Of a stretch of DNA of 64,000 nt, positions 60,795 to 64,000 are shown piece by piece. Position 1 is the stretch's first letter; each line of letters begins with the position of its first letter. Under the pieces are notes generated by a model. That model worked only from the letters and a program-made list of their open reading frames with translations. It did not search any database and was not told the origin of the DNA. The stretch is from Brevipalpus yothersi (Eukaryota > Arthropoda > Arachnida > Trombidiformes > Tenuipalpidae), in assembly GCA_003956705.1 (NCBI GenBank), contig QZCP01000112.1, forward strand, positions 165,021 through 229,020, written 5' to 3'. The position numbers were made by a program, and so were the translations under genes.

Positions 60795-62545
60795 ATGTAT
60801 TCACATTTTGCCCACGTTTTCGGGTCTTTGGTGACACCACTTTTAAAGTTTCAACTTCTTCTCCACTTTCTCAATGTTCTACCCTCGGTTCGTGCCAAAG
60901 GAGGTGCTGTCGGTGCTTCGGCCGCTGCTGGCGGGGCTTTGGGTAAGCCACTCGCATTTTCTTTCCACTATTCTTTTTCCCATCTCAAAGCCATCTCATC
61001 TTCTTTGCGCGCCTTTTTCTTCACAAGCTCACTCTCATCCAAACAATGTTGCAAATATACTGAGCTATTTTAGCTAACATCACTCGCTTGTTTTCCTTCC
61101 ACTTCGATTAAGCTAAGATTCCTCATGACACAGGTAGAACAAGAGTATTCCTCATGATTTGCTTGGTGGCTAGTTTGCTAGACTCTCTTATGATTCTTTT
61201 TGTAGGTACTATTTTTAGCATACTTTTCATCCCAGAGTTTATAGAGAATCTCTTGTCTTTTTTCTTCTTCCGTTCTATTCAATCAGATCAGTACAGATTC
61301 CTGATGCATGTAAACATTCAAGAAGCTAACGAACGATTTGATCAACTTGCCCTCTTTCCCATACAATTGTGGTCGCAATTCAGGGTCTTTCTTTTGGTCA
61401 ACACTCCGGGCACACACATACACATACACATACAGCAGACAGAACACAGTAGCCTGATGGAAATATCAGAAGAGCAAACTTGTATCTGCCTCTCAGTCAA
61501 CACACAATTTATTGTCTTCCCTTCGGCTAACATGAGCAAACTACCTGTTCACAACCACACTATTTTCTAGTCTCTTAGATTAGATTCTCTTGGATCGTTT
61601 ATAGCTCGATCTCTCTCCTCTTTCTTGCTCTCTGTGATTCATTGCTGATTGAGCTTCTTGATTCAAAATTCGGTCCAACAAACTTGCAATCGGATTATCT
61701 TGTCAACACTATGGATAGTTTTCGGCACTACAGTAGAGGAATAGGAGAATGTTAGAAGAGCTGAAAAGAAGCAAAGGACAAGAGTTACTCCAAAATCAAT
61801 ATCATCCACTTTGCAAATCCTCGAGTGCCTTCTGTTCCCTAATCTAGTTATGTATATAAGCATGCTGTATGATCGAATGATGATGACAAAAGCATTGTTT
61901 ATCCAAATTTGACCCATTCAGAGACACTGTCAGTTGAGATCATTTTTTTCATCCAACACACATACTCACTTACAAAATATTGAACCATCTTGATGATGAA
62001 TCTGTGTCCACACACAGCCATGTTCTGGTGATGTCGACAAGTGCAGATGATCCGTGTCAAGACTCAGAGGGTTGAGGATCATGTTTGCTGTATGCTGCCA
62101 AAAATGAACATATCATTCATGGATGATAGTCATTCCGTTTATCAGCTACGTTTCTGACTCGCATCTTTTCCTTGCCCACATTTCTCTTCTTCTCTTCTTC
62201 TCCATTTTCCTCTTCCCCACCTCTTTCCTTTCCTCCTTCTCAGTCTCTGATACAATCATGTATATCTATTCTGTTCATCGAGCCAGAACTTTTGATGCTA
62301 CATTATTCTTTCTCTGCCTAATTCTAGCCAGTGGAGATTGGACTCTCGGTGGAAATTATACCGAAGAAGAAATGGTGGTCGCAGCTATCGTAGTGGGCAT
62401 AATCATGACAGTATCACTTTTGATCTGTTTGTGCCAATGTTATCAAAAAGTGATCTGGGAAATTGAGCAAACCAATGCAATGGTTAAATCGACCAAACGG
62501 CCCATGCCTCCGGCCCCATACAATCGAGATGCAATCAACGCCTAA
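60795..62545 (+). CDS. Small type I membrane protein with Gly/Ala-rich ectodomain
   Basis: Two exons, 60795..60942 and 62328..62545, join in phase (1) to 121 residues. Exon 1 gives a hydrophobic leader (LLKFQLLLHFLNVLPSVRA) and KGGAVGASAAAGGAL; the sharp GC rise here resembles a coding glycine/alanine segment. Exon 2 gives SGDWTLGGNYTEEE, then a membrane helix at about residues 66–86 (VVAAIVVGIIMTVSLLICLC) and a 34-residue cytosolic tail ending TKRPMPPAPYNRDAINA. I do not recognise the family. The second exon is clearly coding; the first exon and start are less certain, and another 5' exon could exist. Two AATAAA signals follow (62700, 62869). Confidence 0.6.
60943..62327 (+). other. Intron of the small membrane protein gene
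   Basis: 1.4 kb with a GT(AAGC) donor and a pyrimidine-rich ...CTAATTCTAG acceptor. It has a CA-rich stretch near 61,410–61,435. No further exon supported. Confidence 0.5.
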
Positions 62546-62868
62546 GCTCAAATAATCGACTCATGCATAGTGAGATGCCTCAATATTTTTTGTTGGATTC
62601 AATTTCGAACCACTGACAACATGACCATCTTTACCTACCTATCGAATTGTGCAGCTATTTAGTTTTGACAGTTTACGAGAATACATTTGCATTGACAAAA
62701 ATAAACTCTCTCTCTCTCTTTCTTTCTTTCTCTCTTCAATTTCATTTCAGAACAGCTAAATGTTATGCTGCCTGAAATTTTGATCGCTTTTCCTATCATG
62801 AGAAAACTCTAGTCAACTCTCATGTGTACATATGTATAAAAATATGAATTTTTCATTCATTCATGCCT

Positions 62869-62874
62869 AATAAA
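62869..62874 (+). other. Candidate polyadenylation signal of the small membrane protein gene
   Basis: AATAAA 324 bases after the stop; an earlier AATAAA lies at 62700–62705, just before a CT tract. Confidence 0.45.
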
Positions 62875-63914
62875 TTGTGTTATCTGAACTCATTCCTTTC
62901 ACGACATGACTCTCTCCCAGAAAGTTATTTGAGAACGGATTCATACTATTCCAGAGCGTGTGTAAGAGAAAATTGCTGTAGGCTCAAGAATTCCAGAGAA
63001 CATTGAAAAGATCAGATTGAGCCAGTTGACAAGACCATAATCGAGAGAATGAACAGCTTTCTTGAATTGGTAACATTTCGTTCAGCATCCAGTAAAAAAG
63101 TCAACTTCATGTTCATTTTTTTCTTTCACCAGCCATCTATGGTCCTATTGTCTTTGAGTCTTTCAAAGATCGTTTTTATGACTTACTGGACTAGACCGTC
63201 AATTTTTTTCCCATCAATCAGCTCTCTATCTGATCATTTTTCGAAAAGCAAAGTCAACTTAATCCAACATCCAATCGATCATAAAAACAGTTGGAGCACC
63301 TTTATTTCTAACTATTCACACTGCTTCATATATATATGATGTCGGCAAGGCGAGTTTTTGCGATAGAATCGGAGAATGTTCTCTTTTCAAGCTCTCTTCA
63401 AATTTTCTTCGCTTTTCTACCTCTTTTGTTAGTCATCCATGATATCGAAGCAGAAAGCTTCTCTCTCTCTTTTCTCTTTTCTATCTGCACCTCATCCTAT
63501 CAACCAGCATCCATGAATGTGCTTAGTGGATTGCTCTCTGATTCTTGTTATCTATGCAATCGGTTAACGCACCACCGAATTGCATAGCAAAACCTTTGTC
63601 AACTGACTGTTTGTTTCTTAATCTTTTACCCTTCCCCTATCTACCTTCTGGTATAGTTTGTTGAATGAGAAGCACCAAGCCAATTCTATTATATTATATT
63701 CTAAAGCCATTTGGTAATCTTGGCGCGAACAGTGTCAGCGAAAGAGAAGCCAGCAAACAATCCGCTTTTTCGATATACCTTTCTCTTGATTGCTTTCACT
63801 TTCGCCACCCTTCTCCCTCTATCTTTACACATTTGACAAAAATTGGACCATTCTAGTTCATTTGTTAACACTGTGGGTAAGAAGATGTCAGAATTCCAGT
63901 GATCAGAGAAATGT

Positions 63915-64000
<86 letters not shown>
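62875..64000. other. Right-edge sequence without recognised gene
   Basis: Contains several short AT-rich frames with hydrophobic translations, none with a domain or splice support, and ends in a GA microsatellite. Confidence 0.45.
63919..64000. repeat. (GA)n microsatellite running off the window
   Basis: At least 82 bases of GA dinucleotide continuing to the last base, so its full length is unknown. Confidence 0.98.

Noticed and set aside
62123..62327. ATG-led hydrophobic extension upstream of the small membrane protein's second exon
   Set aside because: It is a pyrimidine-rich intron end translated as a Leu/Phe/Ser stretch. The CTAG acceptor at 62327 gives an in-phase join to exon 1.
63336..63587. 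Frame with a leader-like hydrophobic segment near the right edge
   Set aside because: No domain, no paired exon in the window, and the downstream part is CT-repeat derived. A first exon of an off-window gene cannot be excluded.

Overview
This window is arthropod nuclear DNA: AT-rich, with split genes, short GT–AG introns (often 45–70 bases), a defective-proboscis-response (dpr) immunoglobulin gene, a chitin-binding cuticular protein gene, and very many long GA/CT microsatellites. A mite or another chelicerate would fit, but nothing here fixes the taxon. No virus, transposon, CRISPR array or bacterial insert was recognised. The gene models below were spliced by eye; most keep exact reading phase across every junction.

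Layout. Positions 1–8325 (minus) hold the 5' part of a dpr-type neuronal Ig gene that runs off the left edge. Its large intron carries, on the plus strand, a TATA-driven nested gene for an odd secreted lysine/cysteine polyampholyte (4363–6328). Then come an RN-tre/USP6NL RabGAP (plus, 10393–13590), a class I aldolase with two alternative last exons (minus, 14041–15509), and a 13-exon, five-Ig transmembrane adhesion receptor (minus, 16798–29984).

From 31.4 to 50.4 kb is a dense housekeeping cluster: MED6 (minus), tRNA-Ala(AGC) (minus), mitochondrial GATB (minus), a short synergin-gamma-like gene (plus), full-length SETD2 (minus), CDC16/APC6 (plus), AAR2 (minus), and a single-pass membrane coiled-coil protein resembling CCPG1 (minus). 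SETD2 and CDC16 share a 90-base divergent promoter. CDC16 and AAR2 converge with only 29 bases between their stop codons.

From 50.4 to 58.6 kb I found no gene, only many GA/CT tracts, several in inverted pairs. A cuticular protein gene with a 36-base microexon (minus, 58631–59689) and a small type I membrane protein gene (plus, 60795–62545) follow. The window ends inside a long GA tract.

The genes do not form one pathway. The common themes are transcription and RNA processing (MED6, SETD2, AAR2), membrane traffic (RN-tre, synergin, the CCPG1-like protein) and neuronal adhesion (dpr, the five-Ig receptor).
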